Part shown: piece after piece, positions 23,930 to 36,217 of the stretch
How the letters are laid out: each line of letters begins with the position of its first letter
How positions within the stretch are numbered: the first letter of the stretch is position 1
Origin: Rhabdophis nuchalis
Lineage: Eukaryota > Chordata > Lepidosauria > Squamata > Natricidae
Reading direction: 5' to 3'
NCBI GenBank assembly: GCA_039707465.1
Contig: CM077645.1
Location: 142,973,503-143,037,502, forward strand
DNA: 64,000 nucleotides
Made by a program: the position numbers and the translations under genes
Notes under the pieces: generated by a model
Database searches by the model: none
Told to the model about the DNA's origin: nothing
The model's input: only the letters and a program-made list of their open reading frames with translations

Positions 23930-24436
23930 TGTGTCAGTTGTTTCTGTCAGTAACTCTGGGTTCAGAACCAGTGTTACAACTCTGGTCCCGTAATCAGTGT
24001 TAGGAAATAAATGCGGAATAGTGTAATACACCGGACAGTAAAGAAATACATTGCTTTAACCACAAACAAACTCTAAAACAATGATAGTAAGAAAAATAAA
24101 TAGTCTTTACTTTGTAGCAACTAAAATACTACTTCCGGCCAGTGAGACTAACTTCTCAAAACAATAACAATCCTTCACCAAACACAAAGTTATCTTACAG
24201 TGATGCAAAACAAATACTTCTTCAGTCTTCAGCTTCAGCTTCAGCGACAAACAGTAAGCACAGGAAACAACAGGAACCAAAAAGGGAATGGACTGTGTTC
24301 CTGAGCTTCCTTTATGGTAGAGCTGAGAATCACAGCCAATCAGAATTCAACACATAGTTCTTAAAGCTACATGGACTCTTTAACAACACTGGCTCATATA
24401 TATTGTCAACCCAATATAAGGCTGAATATCCTAACA
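23930..24436 (-). mobile_element. Ty1/copia-type LTR with adjoining leader, reverse orientation
   Basis: The LTR spans 23998-24436 (about 439 bp), begins TGTTAGGATATTC and ends CCTAACA on the minus strand, and matches the LTR at 42469-42909 along its whole length. Beyond it, to about 23930, the internal leader (CACTGGTTCTGAACCCAGAG) also matches. No gag or pol follows. It is a 5' LTR end cut off in the leader, not a clean solo LTR. Confidence 0.85.
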
Positions 24437-24439
24437 GTT

Positions 24440-25405
24440 TCACTTCAAGTGGTCCTTAGTTAACACCCCACAATCCTCACTTAATGATTATAATCAGGGA
24501 GATCTGGAATGTCGTTAAGTGACTGCTGCTGTCATTAAGTGGCACAGTCACATTACATCCCATTCTGTGACTGTATCACTAAACAACAGACACTCTGGTG
24601 TCAATTTTGGTTGTACTACAGAACTACCTGTAGCATTACAAAATATAATGTTGAATGAGTTCTCCTTTTTTGAAATACTTTCAGCAGGTAGAATCTTCAT
24701 TTATGCATTAAAATTGCTTTTGCTTCCTTTGCCTGCTTTCCTTTGCCCCTCATGTCATTATCATAGTTCATGATTCTTGATTAGAAAATATCTATGAGTT
24801 AATCCACAGAATAGGGAAAAGCAGCTGCCAAGAAGGAAGTCACTGATGTAGCAATTATCACTAGAAACTACTGCATAAACAGGATTTTAAAAATCTTGTT
24901 GTCAAAGCACTTAGAGGAAGCATAAGCAGTTTCCTTATGAAAATTCAATATATTTCCATTATTTTAAAAACCAAAAATAAAATTTACCATCCATCTTCTA
25001 AAAATGCATTAGTGTAGAGTTTTGGTTTCAATATCTGAAGACAGCTTCATTATTTAGACTAAATAAAACATTTGGGTCTGAATGTTCATATGCACTGTGT
25101 ATTTCTATGACTGATAGAGATGATTCTGAATAGCGTACAAAGATTGAAAACCACTAAACCACCATCTTATTATAAGTTGATTTGGGAATCTGTTCTTGGT
25201 GGGGTTTTGGGGTGGGTGAGTGATAGATTAGTGAAATATTTGATTTAATTACAGTGTCTATTGACGCTTTATATGCAGTGATATGCATGTTGAAGATGCA
25301 TGTTTTTAGTTATTCTATCATCTGAAGTTAGAATTGTTGGGTGATTCATTAAGTATCAACAGATGGAAATACCCAATAATATCCAATATAGTTAGTATCT
25401 TCAAT
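24440..25405. other. Interval with no recognised gene
   Basis: 24450-24600 has tttaagtg/gttaagtga motifs that recall the GGTAGTCCT MITE-like family, but no clear ends. Confidence 0.35.
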
Positions 25406-25413
25406 TAAAAAGA

Positions 25414-25418
<5 letters not shown>

Positions 25419-25483
<65 letters not shown>
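25419..25483 (+). repeat. (AAT)n microsatellite, CR1 3' tail
   Basis: About 21 units directly abut the 3' UTR of the minus-strand CR1 copy to its right. Confidence 0.95.
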
Positions 25484-25912
25484 TTTAATACTTGTAGACC
25501 GCTCCCTCTCCCCATAGGGACTCGGGGCGGTGCACAGGAAGAATAAAAAACAGCAAATATACAAACATTTAAAAACAAATTAAACCTATACCTGTGCTAA
25601 AAATCCCCATTAAAACTAAGTTAAACTAAAATAACATTCCCAATTAAATATAATACCCCATAGACAGAGAGACTATCCTAGGCCGGCCAGACAGAAAAGA
25701 TGTGTTTTTAATTTTAGACGGAAGGAGCTTGTGGTTGTTCTAATATCGGGGGGGAGGTTGTTCCAGAGGGCTGGGCCCGCCACAGAGAGAGCCCTTCCCC
25801 TGGGCGTCGCCCGCTGACAAAGTCTAGTGGATGGCACCCGGAGAAGTCCCTCTCTGTGGGAGCGAATCGGCCGTGAGGATGTATGAGGCAGGATCCGATC
25901 CCGCAGATATAA
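25419..25912 (-). mobile_element. CR1 LINE, 5'-truncated
   Basis: The C-terminal frame 25912-25673 (RSHREGLLRVPSTRLCQ, WNNLPPDIR) and the 3' UTR are close to those of the long copy at 1301-4800, including the same (AAT)n tail. A short deletion removed part of the TTTDL region. Confidence 0.92.
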
Positions 25913-26401
25913 CATGCACTAGATTGCTTTTGTCATCTAACGGCTCTTAACTGTTATACATACTTTAGAAGTTTTGCCTTGCATGCATCCTCTTCTAGAA
26001 ACAGCTGTATATAGGAAAGATTTGGCTTCAATTATAGGTACACATGATTTCAAAAGGATCTGGAAAAGTGTTTCATGTCCCGTATTACACTGTCCTCTCT
26101 GAAGTTCATTAAAACAGTGACATCTTTTGTCAGGTTTCTGGAGAAGTCCCCCCCCCCCAAAAAAGAAGCCGCTTCAATGAATTGATTTATTAAAGAACCT
26201 GCATATTTCTTTAGTCTAATGCAGAAGCATTAGAAGCTTGAAAAAAAATGATAAGGCTATTTTGATGAATAGTAGTTTGCTATATTTTCATGCGAGTGAG
26301 GGATGAAGCACTTTTTCCAAATAATTTATGAAATGTTACCTTTTTTGGTAAATGGAATAATTTATGAGGACTCCTTTTTATTCCATCACAGCTCTAACAG
26401 C

Positions 26402-26406
<5 letters not shown>

Positions 26407-26461
<55 letters not shown>
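26407..26461 (+). repeat. (CA)n microsatellite
   Basis: About 27 CA units. Confidence 0.97.
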
Positions 26462-26464
<3 letters not shown>

Positions 26465-26504
26465 AAGCTTCTCACTAATATCTACTCAGGATGTCTAATT
26501 CAGA

Positions 26505-26640
26505 TTTCAGTCCCTTATATTTATTTGTTTTTGTTTTGTTTATATGGCACCCATCTTCTAAAATGACGCTGGGCAATGTGCAACAAAATCATTTTTAAAA
26601 ACCTAATTGCAAAAAGCATTCTACAATTGAAACATGTTTT
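26505..26640 (-). mobile_element. Decayed CR1 3' UTR remnant
   Basis: A weak match to the atatggcacccatcttct...gggcaatgtgcaacaaaa layout of the CR1 3' ends. No coding part remains. Confidence 0.4.
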
Positions 26641-27157
26641 TATTATTCCAAAAAAACAAAAACAGAAAGACTAGAGGAGAGTATTAGATGAAACACACAC
26701 TGTAAATCCACCTCATTAAATCCCAATTTGCTTGGATGTACAGTACATTTGATTGAATTCATTTCAACTTATTTGAGTTGGGTTGCCCATAAGGAAAACA
26801 AACACAGAAGTAAAACCTTTATTAAACCACTGAAGATATATAAAACCATTGCCTTCCTTTGAGATCGTCACCAAAGTACGTCGGTTTCCAAAAAGAGGAC
26901 AGGAAAATATGACTCATATTGGAATCTTGTACCAAATTACACTGGTAGAAAAAGTGACCACAAACGGTTTTCAATAACAATTCCTCTACTGCTTCCTGAG
27001 AGGAAGAAGCAAATCTTCCATTTTGGAAATAAATTCCATCGCTTAAAATGTCCCCTGTTTCCATCCCATGGAGATCCCCTAGCGTGGGGTTGCTTAAATG
27101 AAAAAAGCAAAAAGTTTAGAAAATGCTGCTTTAGAAAAGGGATATAAGATCAAATGA

Positions 27158-27675
27158 ACAGTCTTTATTTATTTATTGTTTAAATTTCTATACTGCCCTT
27201 CTCCCTTCCGGGACTCAGGGCGGTGTATAGGCAACAATAAATTCACAAGTAAAAAACATAGAAACCTTTAAAAATATATTAAATGATAAATAGCCTGTCT
27301 TAAAACCTTGTTAAAATCCCTCCTAAAAAACCATTCAAAACTATACCATTTAAAACTATGCCAGTTAAAAACTAGGCCAGGCCGGCCGCACGAAATAAAT
27401 ACGTCTTCAAAGCCTGACAGAAAAGGCGCAGGTCCGTGATTGTCCATAGGTCAGGGGGTAGGTCTTTCCAGAGGGCAGGAGCTGCCACAGAGAAGGCGCT
27501 CCCCCTAGGGGTTGTCAGCCGACATTGCCTGACCGACGGCACCCTGAGACGGCTCTCTCTGTGGGAGTGAACTGGATGGTGGGAGGTATTTGGTAGCAGG
27601 AGGCGGTCTTGCAAATAACCAGGTCCCTTGCCATGGAGCGCTTTAAAGGTGGTTACTAATATCTTGAAGTGGTAT
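27158..27675 (-). mobile_element. CR1 LINE, 5'-truncated
   Basis: The C-terminal frame 27614-27372 (LQDRLL-like start, SHRESRLRVPS, WKDLPPDLW) is followed by the 3' UTR with ctgccctt...actcagggcggtg and a (TTTA)n tail. It is more divergent than the neighbouring copies. Confidence 0.9.
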
Positions 27676-27917
27676 TACAGTTGTTGTATATAGTAATACT
27701 GACAATTTGGCAAACAGATTCCAAATGTAGCAATTACATTCAGTAGGGACTCAGAGATATCTCAGAGGACACGCCTATTATGGCTAAACTTCATTGGCTC
27801 CTGAAGTTTTGTGAGCCACTTTCAAGGTGTTGGGATTATGTATCAACCCCTAGAGGGTTTGAGAACTTCTTCTCTGAGATGGTAAAGCTTCCCAAGAGCT
27901 ATATTCAGCACATAAAG

Positions 27918-28258
27918 TTAAAGGTAAAGGTTTCCGTCATCCAATCATGTCCAGCTCTAAGGGAGGGGGGAATGCTCATCTCCAATTCTTGATTATCTGA
28001 AGACATATTCATGGTTGTGTAGTTGGCTTGACTATATGCCAAGGTGTTATATATGCCAACACTGTTACTTTCCCACTGAATTGGTACCTATTTCTCTACT
28101 TGCATTTGCTAAATGTCCAGGAGCTGCTAAATAGGCAGGAGCTGGGGCAAGTAACAGGAGCTCACCCCATCATGCAGCACTCAGGTTTCGAACCTAGGTA
28201 GCTGACTTTCCAGCTGACAAGTCTAGCATCTTAACCACTGAGCCATTGTGTCTCATAG
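27918..28258 (-). mobile_element. tRNA-derived SINE with BovB-like tail and (ACCTTT)n end
   Basis: Minus strand: tRNA-like head (ATGGCTCAGTGGTTAAGATG, B-box GGTTCGAAACC), a central body, a GCTGGACATGATTGGATGAC tail resembling the BovB 3' end, and ACCTTTACCTTT. A perfect 13-bp target duplication tcagcacataaag flanks it (27905-27917 and 28259-28271). It fits the Sauria SINE type of squamates. Confidence 0.9.
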
Positions 28259-28271
28259 TCAGCACATAAAG

Positions 28272-29860
28272 ATCTCTATTCATAGTGCCCCAGAAGAATA
28301 TATGTTTTGAATCAGTGCAAGTTAGGGCTTTTTAGTGGCTTGCCCCTAGCAGTGTTGCCAGTTCCTTTCCTGGCATGTTTGAAGAATATCCTTAGAATAT
28401 ATTTCTGCACTCCAGCCTTTCCCCTACTCAAGCTAGGATTTAATCTGCTTTTGGGCTTTATGTTGACTGTCTATTCTGGGTTGCTTTGCTTTATTTATCA
28501 TTTGATGATGTGATGTCATGTTGTTTTATGTTTTGATGCTGCTTTATAATACTGTTGTTTTATTTTATATGTACCCATTGATGGTTATTTATTGGAATTT
28601 TTAACTGCTGCAGGCTGCCTTTGCTGGGAGTATTGGAGTATAAAAATAAGCCAGATAAATAAATTGATTTTAGTTCTATGTTCAAAGGCTCTTTTCTGGC
28701 AGGGTGTATTAGGGTTTCATATCATTCCATTTTCCTCGCTGTTTTGATCTCTGGGTATCTGTTAAGGGGTCACTCCTTAGATAGAGAAACCTAACTGATG
28801 TATAGTTCAAGCTCTATTGATTCAAACATTGCATTAAATGTCATAATTCTGCTAACACAGTCATGATGTTTGGGTCTGCTGTAATATCCCCATTTTTGTC
28901 TTAAGTAGAGATCCTTCCAGGAAAAATTGTAAAATTCATTCTTTTCCAGGAATGGATGAAACTGGAATGGAAATTCCATGGAGAAGATATTGTGCATTGG
29001 TTGAAGCATAGCACATCATTTAAGACATTAAAGCTGAATAACAAACTACTATGCTGTATTTCCATTCTCTACAGAAGCAATGTAGAATTTCCCTATTGTG
29101 CTCTATGAATGTATCAGTCAGTTGCACTTTTCAAGAAAACACTTGTGTCTGCGTTGATTGAAGTAGATTACTTAATGCACAATTGTTCTAAAGATTTTAC
29201 TTTGCAAATTACCTTTTTATTTTTATTTAAATTATTTTAGTTTCATTCAACTAAATAAAAAACACAAATGATTAGCTTTGACCAAATTCTACCTGCTTCT
29301 TGAGGGCTGTCATGCCAAAACATGGAATTGGCAGCTAATACTATAGCTTTTATTGTGTACACCACAATAAGTAATGAAGTTGTATGGAATCATACAGCCT
29401 TGCTTTATTCATGTACATTTGGAGGGGGAAACTGTCAGAGCCAGTTTCATAAGGGACAGAAGAAGGGCTTATAAAGATATTTGATATTGTCCCAACTGTT
29501 TATTGCAATATGAAGAATCAGGCTCATCTTGAATTTCTAATGGTATCTACTTTCTCTTCTGTACAGTTTGAATAGCAGCAATTAACCACTGGATTAAACT
29601 TAATTGGGTTTCCATCTGGGCTATTGGACTTCATTTTATGATAATTTCCAATCCAGCTGGAAGAACACCTGTATCCACAAAAATAACATCTTGTGGCCTA
29701 CTTCCAGCTAATTTATGTACATTAAATAGGCCCCTGGCCATAGAACTGATTACACATTGCTGTGTGGATTTAGAACTGCATGTTACAGTCCTGTTAGGGG
29801 ACGTGCCTTCAGATGAGGCAAATGAGAAGGAAGTAGAGTCAAAAGCATCACGTGCCAGCG
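28272..29860. other. Interval with no recognised gene
   Basis: A decayed LINE 3' end may lie at about 28550-28670 (GTATAAAAATAAGCCAGATA, AAATAAAT). No coding feature is supported. Confidence 0.4.
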
Positions 29861-29869
29861 GTCCTATCA

Positions 29870-30180
29870 CTGGAGAATCCAGAAGTGCTGGAGCCTATGA
29901 ACCTACCCACCCCCACCCCCCCACCCCCAACTCTGCTTTCGAATTTGCCAACAAATTCACAGGACTCCTTTTGCCCCCCCCCCCCCCGCAGCCCCCAGGA
30001 GCAGTCTACAAGCCTTCTAAAAGCTATTCATGCCCTTTTTTTTGGAAAAACAACAACAACCTGGGCCTGATTTCACAAAAAAGGGCCGTTTTTGGGAGGT
30101 CTGCAGAGTGCAAAAACTTTTTTTAAAAATTTGAATCTTCAAAATCTTGGTGCATCTTATACTTCGAAAAATACGGTAAT
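29870..30180. mobile_element. Possible DNA-transposon-like repeat ending ...CGAAAAATACGGTAA
   Basis: The right end GGTGCATCTTATACTTCGAA plus AAATACGGTA is a motif known from widespread vertebrate MITE-like repeats. The left side is C-rich and its boundary is not clear. Confidence 0.4.
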
Positions 30181-30201
30181 TGGCAGAAGTACTGAACAAA
30201 G

Positions 30202-30581
30202 GCTGCGCTCCAATGAATTGAGGCTTTTGAACTATGGTGCTGGAGAAGACTCCTGAGAGTCCCTTGGACTGCAAGGCGATCAAACCTGTCAGTCCTAGAG
30301 GAGATCAATCCTCACTGCTCTTTAGAAGGCCAGATCCTGAAGATGGAACGCAAATACTTTGACCACCTAACGAGAAGGAAAGACTCACTGGAAAAGAGCC
30401 TAATGCTACTAAAGATTGAGGGCAAAAGAAGAAGGGGACGACAGATAATGAGGTGGCTGGATGGACTTACTGAAGCAGTGAGCTTGAATGGCCTCCAGAG
30501 GATAGTAGAGGACAGGAAGACCTGAAGGAATGTTGTCCATGGTGTCGCGATGGGTCGGGCACAACTTTGCAATTAACAACA
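30202..30581 (+). mobile_element. BovB LINE 3' end (5'-truncated)
   Basis: A perfect 11-bp target duplication actgaacaaag flanks it (30191-30201 and 30582-30592). The frame at 30343-30525 encodes the C-terminal part of BovB ORF2 (KYFDHLTRRKDSLEKSLML, EGKRRRGRQIMRWLDGLTE), and the 3' end GGTCGGGCACAACTTTGCAA ends in AACAACA. This is the machinery whose tail is shared by the SINEs at 27918 and 59928. Confidence 0.93.
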
Positions 30582-30594
30582 ACTGAACAAAGAT

Positions 30595-31750
30595 CCAGGA
30601 TCAGAGAGATGAAGTTCACAAATGTGAGAGGCTAGCCAAAAGTCACATGAAGATGTTCAAGAGAGAGGCTATTGCAGCTAGTGTTTGAACAGTTTCAGTT
30701 GTGCACCAAGTAGAGGTACAATGTGGCCTATTTATAGTTCTTACCCACTCTGGACAGTACTGGGAATAGCTTATCTAAAACTTAAGCCTTGTCTGTAAAA
30801 AGCTTGTCTTGTGGGGTTTTGGCCCTTAGTTTTTGTCTCACCCTTTCTCTTTGCATCTCCTTTGAATTTGTTGCCTGGTTGATAGCTTATGGGTCTAAAT
30901 CTGAGGCTTGCCTATTGTCTCATGCACGCAATCTGTCTCAGAGGTATTGTGAATGGACTTTTTCAAAAGATGAACTAATAAAAAAATACTTGATGGGGAA
31001 AAAAGATTGCTTAACTTTTGTTAGCGGCAAAAAAAAAAAGCCTAAACTTGCTTATCTTTGACCTGTGGTCAATTTACAGCCCCTTAATTTATTCCCTGGA
31101 AGCCAAAACAGACAACTGCACTCAGCTTTCCAGTTTATATATAGGACCCCAACTATATTTGAAGGAAGAGCCATGATGGCATTTTATCATTATATTGGTC
31201 TAATGTAAATTCTGCTGGACCTTTACAAGGGCAGGTTGCAACAACCTTTTCTCTGCAAAACCTCTATTAAATGCTGCTTGTGCCTTGTGGGGTGGAAGTA
31301 ACTCAAAAGATTACAGATGTGCTTTTATATTGTAGGCTTTTTGGTCTTATGTCAATTGAAATTTCTTCTCTTTTTACTCATAAGGCCAGGATAGTCAGGT
31401 AATCATTATGTAGTCTTCTGACTAGCCAACATGGACTTTTAGGCCACGTACAACATTGCACATTCTATTACCTAGCTTTAATAATGCAGCAGATTATACA
31501 CCTCAAAGACTAAGTTCTTTTGATATTGTCATTTGCTTTGCATTTTTTTTTTTGCTGGGCCTTGTCTGAAGTAAATTTTGATAGCTTATATAAAATTCTT
31601 CAGTAGCTCTGGGCTTACATCAGAATAAAAGGCATGATCTTAAAAAAAAGACTAAAACTACTTTTTAGTTTCAATCATACCTGATCCAAATATGGATTAT
31701 CATATCTTATTTTACCTTTTTTTATAACATGAGATGTGTTGTTTGGGAAA
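30595..31750. other. Interval with no recognised gene
   Basis: Nothing supported. Confidence 0.4.
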
Positions 31751-31759
31751 ACCTCTAAT

Positions 31760-32431
31760 TTATTTTTATTTTTTATTTTATTTAAATTTATATCCCGCCC
31801 TTCTCCACAGAGGACCCAGGGTGGCGCACAGGAAATTTAAAAACATACAAAATACAATAAATATAATTTAAAATAACTATTAAATAATCCTATCCTATGC
31901 TAAAACCAAATTTTAAAAGACCCAAATTTAAAACTTTCTAAAAAGTCCCCATGGGAGGTTAGGCTAGGCCGGCTTGTTGGAACAAATATGTCTTTAGACA
32001 TTGGCGGAAGAGGCGGAGGTCGGTGATGGTACGTAATTCAGGGGATAGGTCATTCCAGAAGACTGGACCCGCCACAGAGAAGCTCTTCCCCTGGGTGTCG
32101 CCAGTCGGCATTGTCTGGCCGACGGCACCCTGAGAAGGCCCTCTCTGTGGGAGCGTATCGGTCTTAGGGATGTATGGGGCAGGAGACGGTCTCGCATATA
32201 ACTAGGCCCCGAGCCATGGAGCACTTTAAAGATGGTCGTCAGAACCTTGAAGCGCACCCGAAAGACCACAGGAAGCCAATGCAGCTCACGCAGGATCGGT
32301 GTTATGTGGGAGCATCTAGTGGCTCCCATAATCACCCGCGCGGCTGCGTTTTGGACTAACTGTAGCTTTCGGGTGCACCTCAAGGGAAACCCCATGTAGA
32401 GAGCATTACAGTAGTCGAGTCGGGATGACAA
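31760..32431 (-). mobile_element. CR1 LINE, 5'-truncated
   Basis: The frame from 32431 encodes SRLDYCNALYMG through WFRV-type C-terminal motifs, with a late frame change that drops the last WNDLPP region into another frame. The 3' UTR has the cccgcccttctcc...acccagggtggcgca motif and a (TAAAA)-rich tail. Confidence 0.92.
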
Positions 32432-32822
32432 CTAAATTTCACCAGTTCTGAAAGGTAGCAAGATGGAGAGTCATGATGAACCCACACAGCTCAAAAGGGA
32501 TGAGGCCTCCTTATATTGCCATGCTCTGTCTACCATCTTACCAATTTTAACACTCTTTCAACTCCCCTGCTAAATCACTACAATATCACAGAAACAGCTC
32601 AATGGCAGCAAATTAGAATTAAACATACCAATTCTATAAGTGATTTCTTTGTGCAGTTAATTTATTCTCTTCTCTGAGCCAGAAGGTAAAACTCTTCAAA
32701 CAGCTTTCGTGCCAAAATTTTTCAAGCCATTTAGTAGGACAGTGGTTCTCAATCTTTTCTTCACCACATCACCACACTTTTTAAATACCTTTTGTGGCCA
32801 TGGACCATAACCATAGAGCCCC

Positions 32823-33561
32823 AAGTCTTAATTTAATTTTAATTTAATTTAATTTATTTCAATTTATATACCGCGCCTTCTCCACCGAAGTGGACCCAGG
32901 GCGGTGCACAGGAATTTAAAACGAACAATAATAAAATACAATAAATAGATAAAAAGAATTAAATCACAGCCTGTGCTAAAATTCCCCCTAAAAAAATCTA
33001 ACATCATTTACGTGTTTGGCAGAAGCTAGATTACAAAGTCTAAACTATTACGCAAGACCAGCTTGTTGAAAAAAATATGTTTTAAGTGAACGGCGAAAGA
33101 GGGGAAGGTCCGTGATAGTGTGAAGTTCGGGGGGTAGGTCATTCCAGAGGGCTGGCCCTGCCACAGAGAAGGCCCTACACCTGGGCACCGCTAGCTGGCA
33201 TTGACCGGCGGTTTGTACCCTGAGTAGGCCCTCTCTGTGGGAGCGTATTGGACGCAGGGAGGTATGTGGCAGGAGACAGTCCCACAAGTAGCTAGGCCCC
33301 GAGCCATGGAGCGATTTGAAGATGGTAACAAGCACCTTGAAGTGCACCCGGAAGGCCACCGGTAGCCAGTGCAGCTCGCACAGGAGAGGTGTTACGTGGG
33401 AGTAACGAGAAGCTCCCAGAATCCCCCGCGCGGCCACATTCTGAACCAACTGGAGCCTCCGGGTGCACCTCAAGGGGAGTCCCATGTAGAGAGCGTTACA
33501 ATAGTCTAAGCGAGACGTCATGAGTGCTTGAGTGACAGTGCGGAGGGCGTCTCGGTCCAGA
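32823..33561 (-). mobile_element. CR1 LINE, 5'-truncated
   Basis: The frame 33521-33048 (157 codons) runs from TSRLDYCNALYMGLP to WNDLPPELH and the QQAGLA end. The 3' UTR and a (TTTAA)n tail follow. It lies 390 bp from the previous copy in the same orientation but differs enough to be a separate insertion. Confidence 0.92.
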
Positions 33562-33792
33562 AACTCAAGATTTCAATCATAATCTTTCTTCAGACCTTTG
33601 CAGACACCCTGTGATGACATTGTGCCCCTCCCAGGGATCCTCAGACCACAGGGTTGAGATCCATTGCAATAGGTTATTAATGCACCTTATACTCTCCCTA
33701 CTCCCAGGTTTGTACTGCAACATCCTGCAAAACTGTACAGAAAGTAAATATGACTAATAATTATGTGTGGAAAAGGGAAAGAGATCATTTAC

Positions 33793-34320
33793 AGTTAGTA
33801 CTTGCATTACAACTGATTGCTTAGTGACCAGAGGTGGTTTCCTACCATTCGGACCAGTTTGACCAAACCGGTAGTGGTTTGTTGGCCTGCGTCACTGGAA
33901 CCAGCAGCGAACTAGTCGGCATGGCATGGTTTTTTATCATTTTTTAAAATTCTACACATGCACAGAGCTATTTTTCAGCAACTATGCATATGCACGGAGC
34001 AAAATCCCTGTTAGTGACCCATTTCAAGTTACAATGGACTTCCACCAGGATACTTATGACCTGTTACCAAATTTCTGACTGTTGATTCCTCTCCCATACT
34101 GCCATGGCCATGTGACCACATTTCAGGCAATTACTACTGTTTGCAGTATCCTGTGGTCATATCACTATTTTTTACAATGTTTTAATCCCAAAAATTGGCA
34201 TTTGCTTCTGGTTTTTGGCAAAATCAGCCCAGTGCAAATGATTGGTTTACTTAACAACTGCGTCAAAAAAAGATTATAAAATCAGGCATGCTCCATTATG
34301 ATTGTAGTCAAAAACTACCT
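33793..34320. mobile_element. MITE-like repeat (GGTAGTCCT family), split by a hAT-type insertion
   Basis: Pieces 33793-33828 and 34011-34320 carry ttgcattacaac, cttagtgac, catgtgacca and, at the right end, GTAGTCAAAAACTACCTTT, the inverted counterpart of the family start. The interruption is the element at 33829-34010. Confidence 0.6.
33829..34010. mobile_element. hAT-type non-autonomous element, 182 bp
   Basis: It starts CAGAGGTGGTTTCCTACC and carries a perfect 8-bp duplication ttagtgac (33821-33828 and 34011-34018). The right end ccctg is shortened relative to other members. Confidence 0.85.
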
Positions 34321-34422
34321 TTAATTGGTTTTATTTAGTATATATATATGTGTATGTATAAGCTGGTATTGCTGTCTTCGGGTATTTTCCCGTGTATATA
34401 GCATGAAATTGTTATTGCAACG

Positions 34423-34452
34423 TTTCGGCAAGATCTCACTTGCCATCCTCAG
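34423..34452 (-). ncRNA. Hammerhead-ribozyme-like core, inverted partner
   Basis: The minus strand has CTGAGGA (34452-34446), the stem pair CTTGCC-complement, and GAAA (34426-34423), identical in its key positions to the core at 34915-34945. Confidence 0.6.
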
Positions 34453-34914
34453 GCTTCGGTCTGCGATTACGAAGGCGTCGCCCTTCCTTAAATCTTGGTG
34501 GGGGGGGGTGGAGTGCTGACTGTTGTTGTGAGTGGGTTGATTGGCTGTGCAGCTGTATCATGAATGGTAGATTGATGCTGATTGGTCTTATTTGTATGTT
34601 TTTCCTTATTTTGAATTTCAAAATAATCAGAGAAGCTATCGAAATAGAGAAGCAACCTAACAATATGAACAAACATGACGACACCTCCCGCCTACCAGAC
34701 ATCTGGAAACCAGCACTGACCAACAGATGAGCCCCACCCTCCACCCAAGCCATTGGAATTCAAAATAAGGAGAAACATACAAATAAGACCAATCAACATC
34801 AATGAACCAATCATGATACAGCTGCACAGCCAATCAACCCACTCACAACAACAGTCAGCACTCCCCCCCCAAGATTTAAGGAAGGGCAACGCCTTCGTAA
34901 TCGCAGACTGAAGC

Positions 34915-34945
34915 CTGAGGATGGCAAGTGAGATCTTGCCGAAAC
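34915..34945 (+). ncRNA. Hammerhead-ribozyme-like core
   Basis: CTGAGGA (fits CUGANGA), a 6-bp stem II GGCAAG/CTTGCC with loop TGAGAT, and GAAA are intact and in order. Stem I, stem III and the cleavage site were not assigned with confidence, so activity is unproven. An equal core lies on the minus strand at 34423-34452. Confidence 0.6.
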
Positions 34946-35045
34946 GTTGCAATAACAATTTCATGCTATATACATGGGAAAATACCTGAAGACAGCAATA
35001 CCAGCATACCTACACCCATGAAAATCTACGAAAGCAAATATATAT

Positions 35046-35875
35046 AACATTACCAGTTCTCCTACAGCTGGTTAAAACAAACCAGCATGCAAAAATAAAA
35101 TTATAAATATCACAACTCTAATCTTCAAAGAACATTCAAGACTGAAAGCATAGAGGAAAAGAAAACCCATAATAAGAGAGGTTCATTTCTGATGGACATT
35201 GTGTTCCAAGGCTTTATGGAAACACCACATTTCAACCATTAGTTTTAGGAATGGTCAAAACTAGGAATGTACATGCTCTTCCTTGATTAAATTTTGCTAA
35301 AGATAAGAAATGTGACTGTTCCTCAATTTCAGTGCAAGTTATGATGAAAGGCAATCACACGGCACATGAAAATGTTTGCCGGTTCTGTATTTAGAAATGA
35401 AATACCAAGCAAGGATGAGATAGGGCATGCTTTTGCTTAGCAACCAGGAATTCCAGCCTGTGCAGCTTTAAAAAAAACATCAAGAATGTAGCAACTGGGA
35501 AGAGGAAGTGAACCCGATGTGACTTGAATTCAAAAAGAAGAGGAAAAGATTAGTGGCTATGAGATAAGGAGGTCCAGTATTTAGCAAAACATATGATTGA
35601 AGCACCTAAAGAAAAAGCATGTACTATAGTTAAATTCTGCCTTCAGAATTTATTCTTATTAGGGAGGACAAATCTCACTGCTAGTTCTGAATGACCCCCA
35701 CTTCCCAGAAGTTCCCACGCATGACATCTGTATTATGTCCATCTCCATAGACATAATAGGGTGTCCAGAGAGATGGATGTAATTTACTCTAGGGTAAATC
35801 CATCCGCTGAGCCAGAAGATTCATGTCTAAAAGCCATACTGCTATGGCTCCCTTTGTCTCAGTCAGTAGCTAAAT
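35046..35875. other. Interval with no recognised gene
   Basis: Nothing supported. Confidence 0.4.
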
Positions 35876-36210
35876 ACAGGTAGTCCTTGATTTACAACGG
35901 TTCATTAATTGACCATTTGACGTTACAATGGCACTCTAAAAAGGGACATAGGACCATTTTCTACACACACACACACACACACATGTCCCCATGGTCACGT
36001 GATCAAAATTAAAATACTTGGTAACTGGTTCATATTTATGACAGTTGCAGTGTCCTAGGGTCCTGTGATCAGCTTTTGAGACCTTGTGACAAGCAAAGTC
36101 AATGGGGGAACCAGGTTCACTTAACAACCAGGTTACTAAGTTAACACCTGCAATGATTCGCTTAACAACTGTTGCAAGAAAGTTGGCAAAATTCACTTAA
36201 AACTGTCTTG
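35876..36210. mobile_element. MITE-like repeat (ACAGGTAGTCCT family) with short (CA)n
   Basis: It begins ACAGGTAGTCCTTGATTTAC and has the family's gtcacgtgatc, cacttaacaacc and aacaactgttgc motifs. A (CA) run lies at about 35963-35983. The right terminus is not clean. Confidence 0.65.
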
Positions 36211-36217
36211 CTTAGCA

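Larger units (their letters stand above)
34362..35005. mobile_element. Penelope-like element remnant with inverted terminal arms
   Basis: Arms 34362-34620 and 34755-35005 are long inverted copies with few differences. The spacer 34621-34754 encodes a fragment (REAIEIEKQPNN, DIWKPALTN) like the C-terminal end of Penelope-like proteins. Each arm holds a hammerhead-like core: plus strand CTGAGGA at 34915-34921, stem GGCAAG/CTTGCC, then GAAA at 34941-34944; minus strand counterpart at 34423-34452. Penelope-like elements are known to carry hammerhead motifs in their terminal regions. Confidence 0.82.

Noticed and set aside
29638..30126. 162-codon plus-strand frame as a host gene
   Set aside because: It crosses poly-C runs and a repeat end, and no domain is recognisable.
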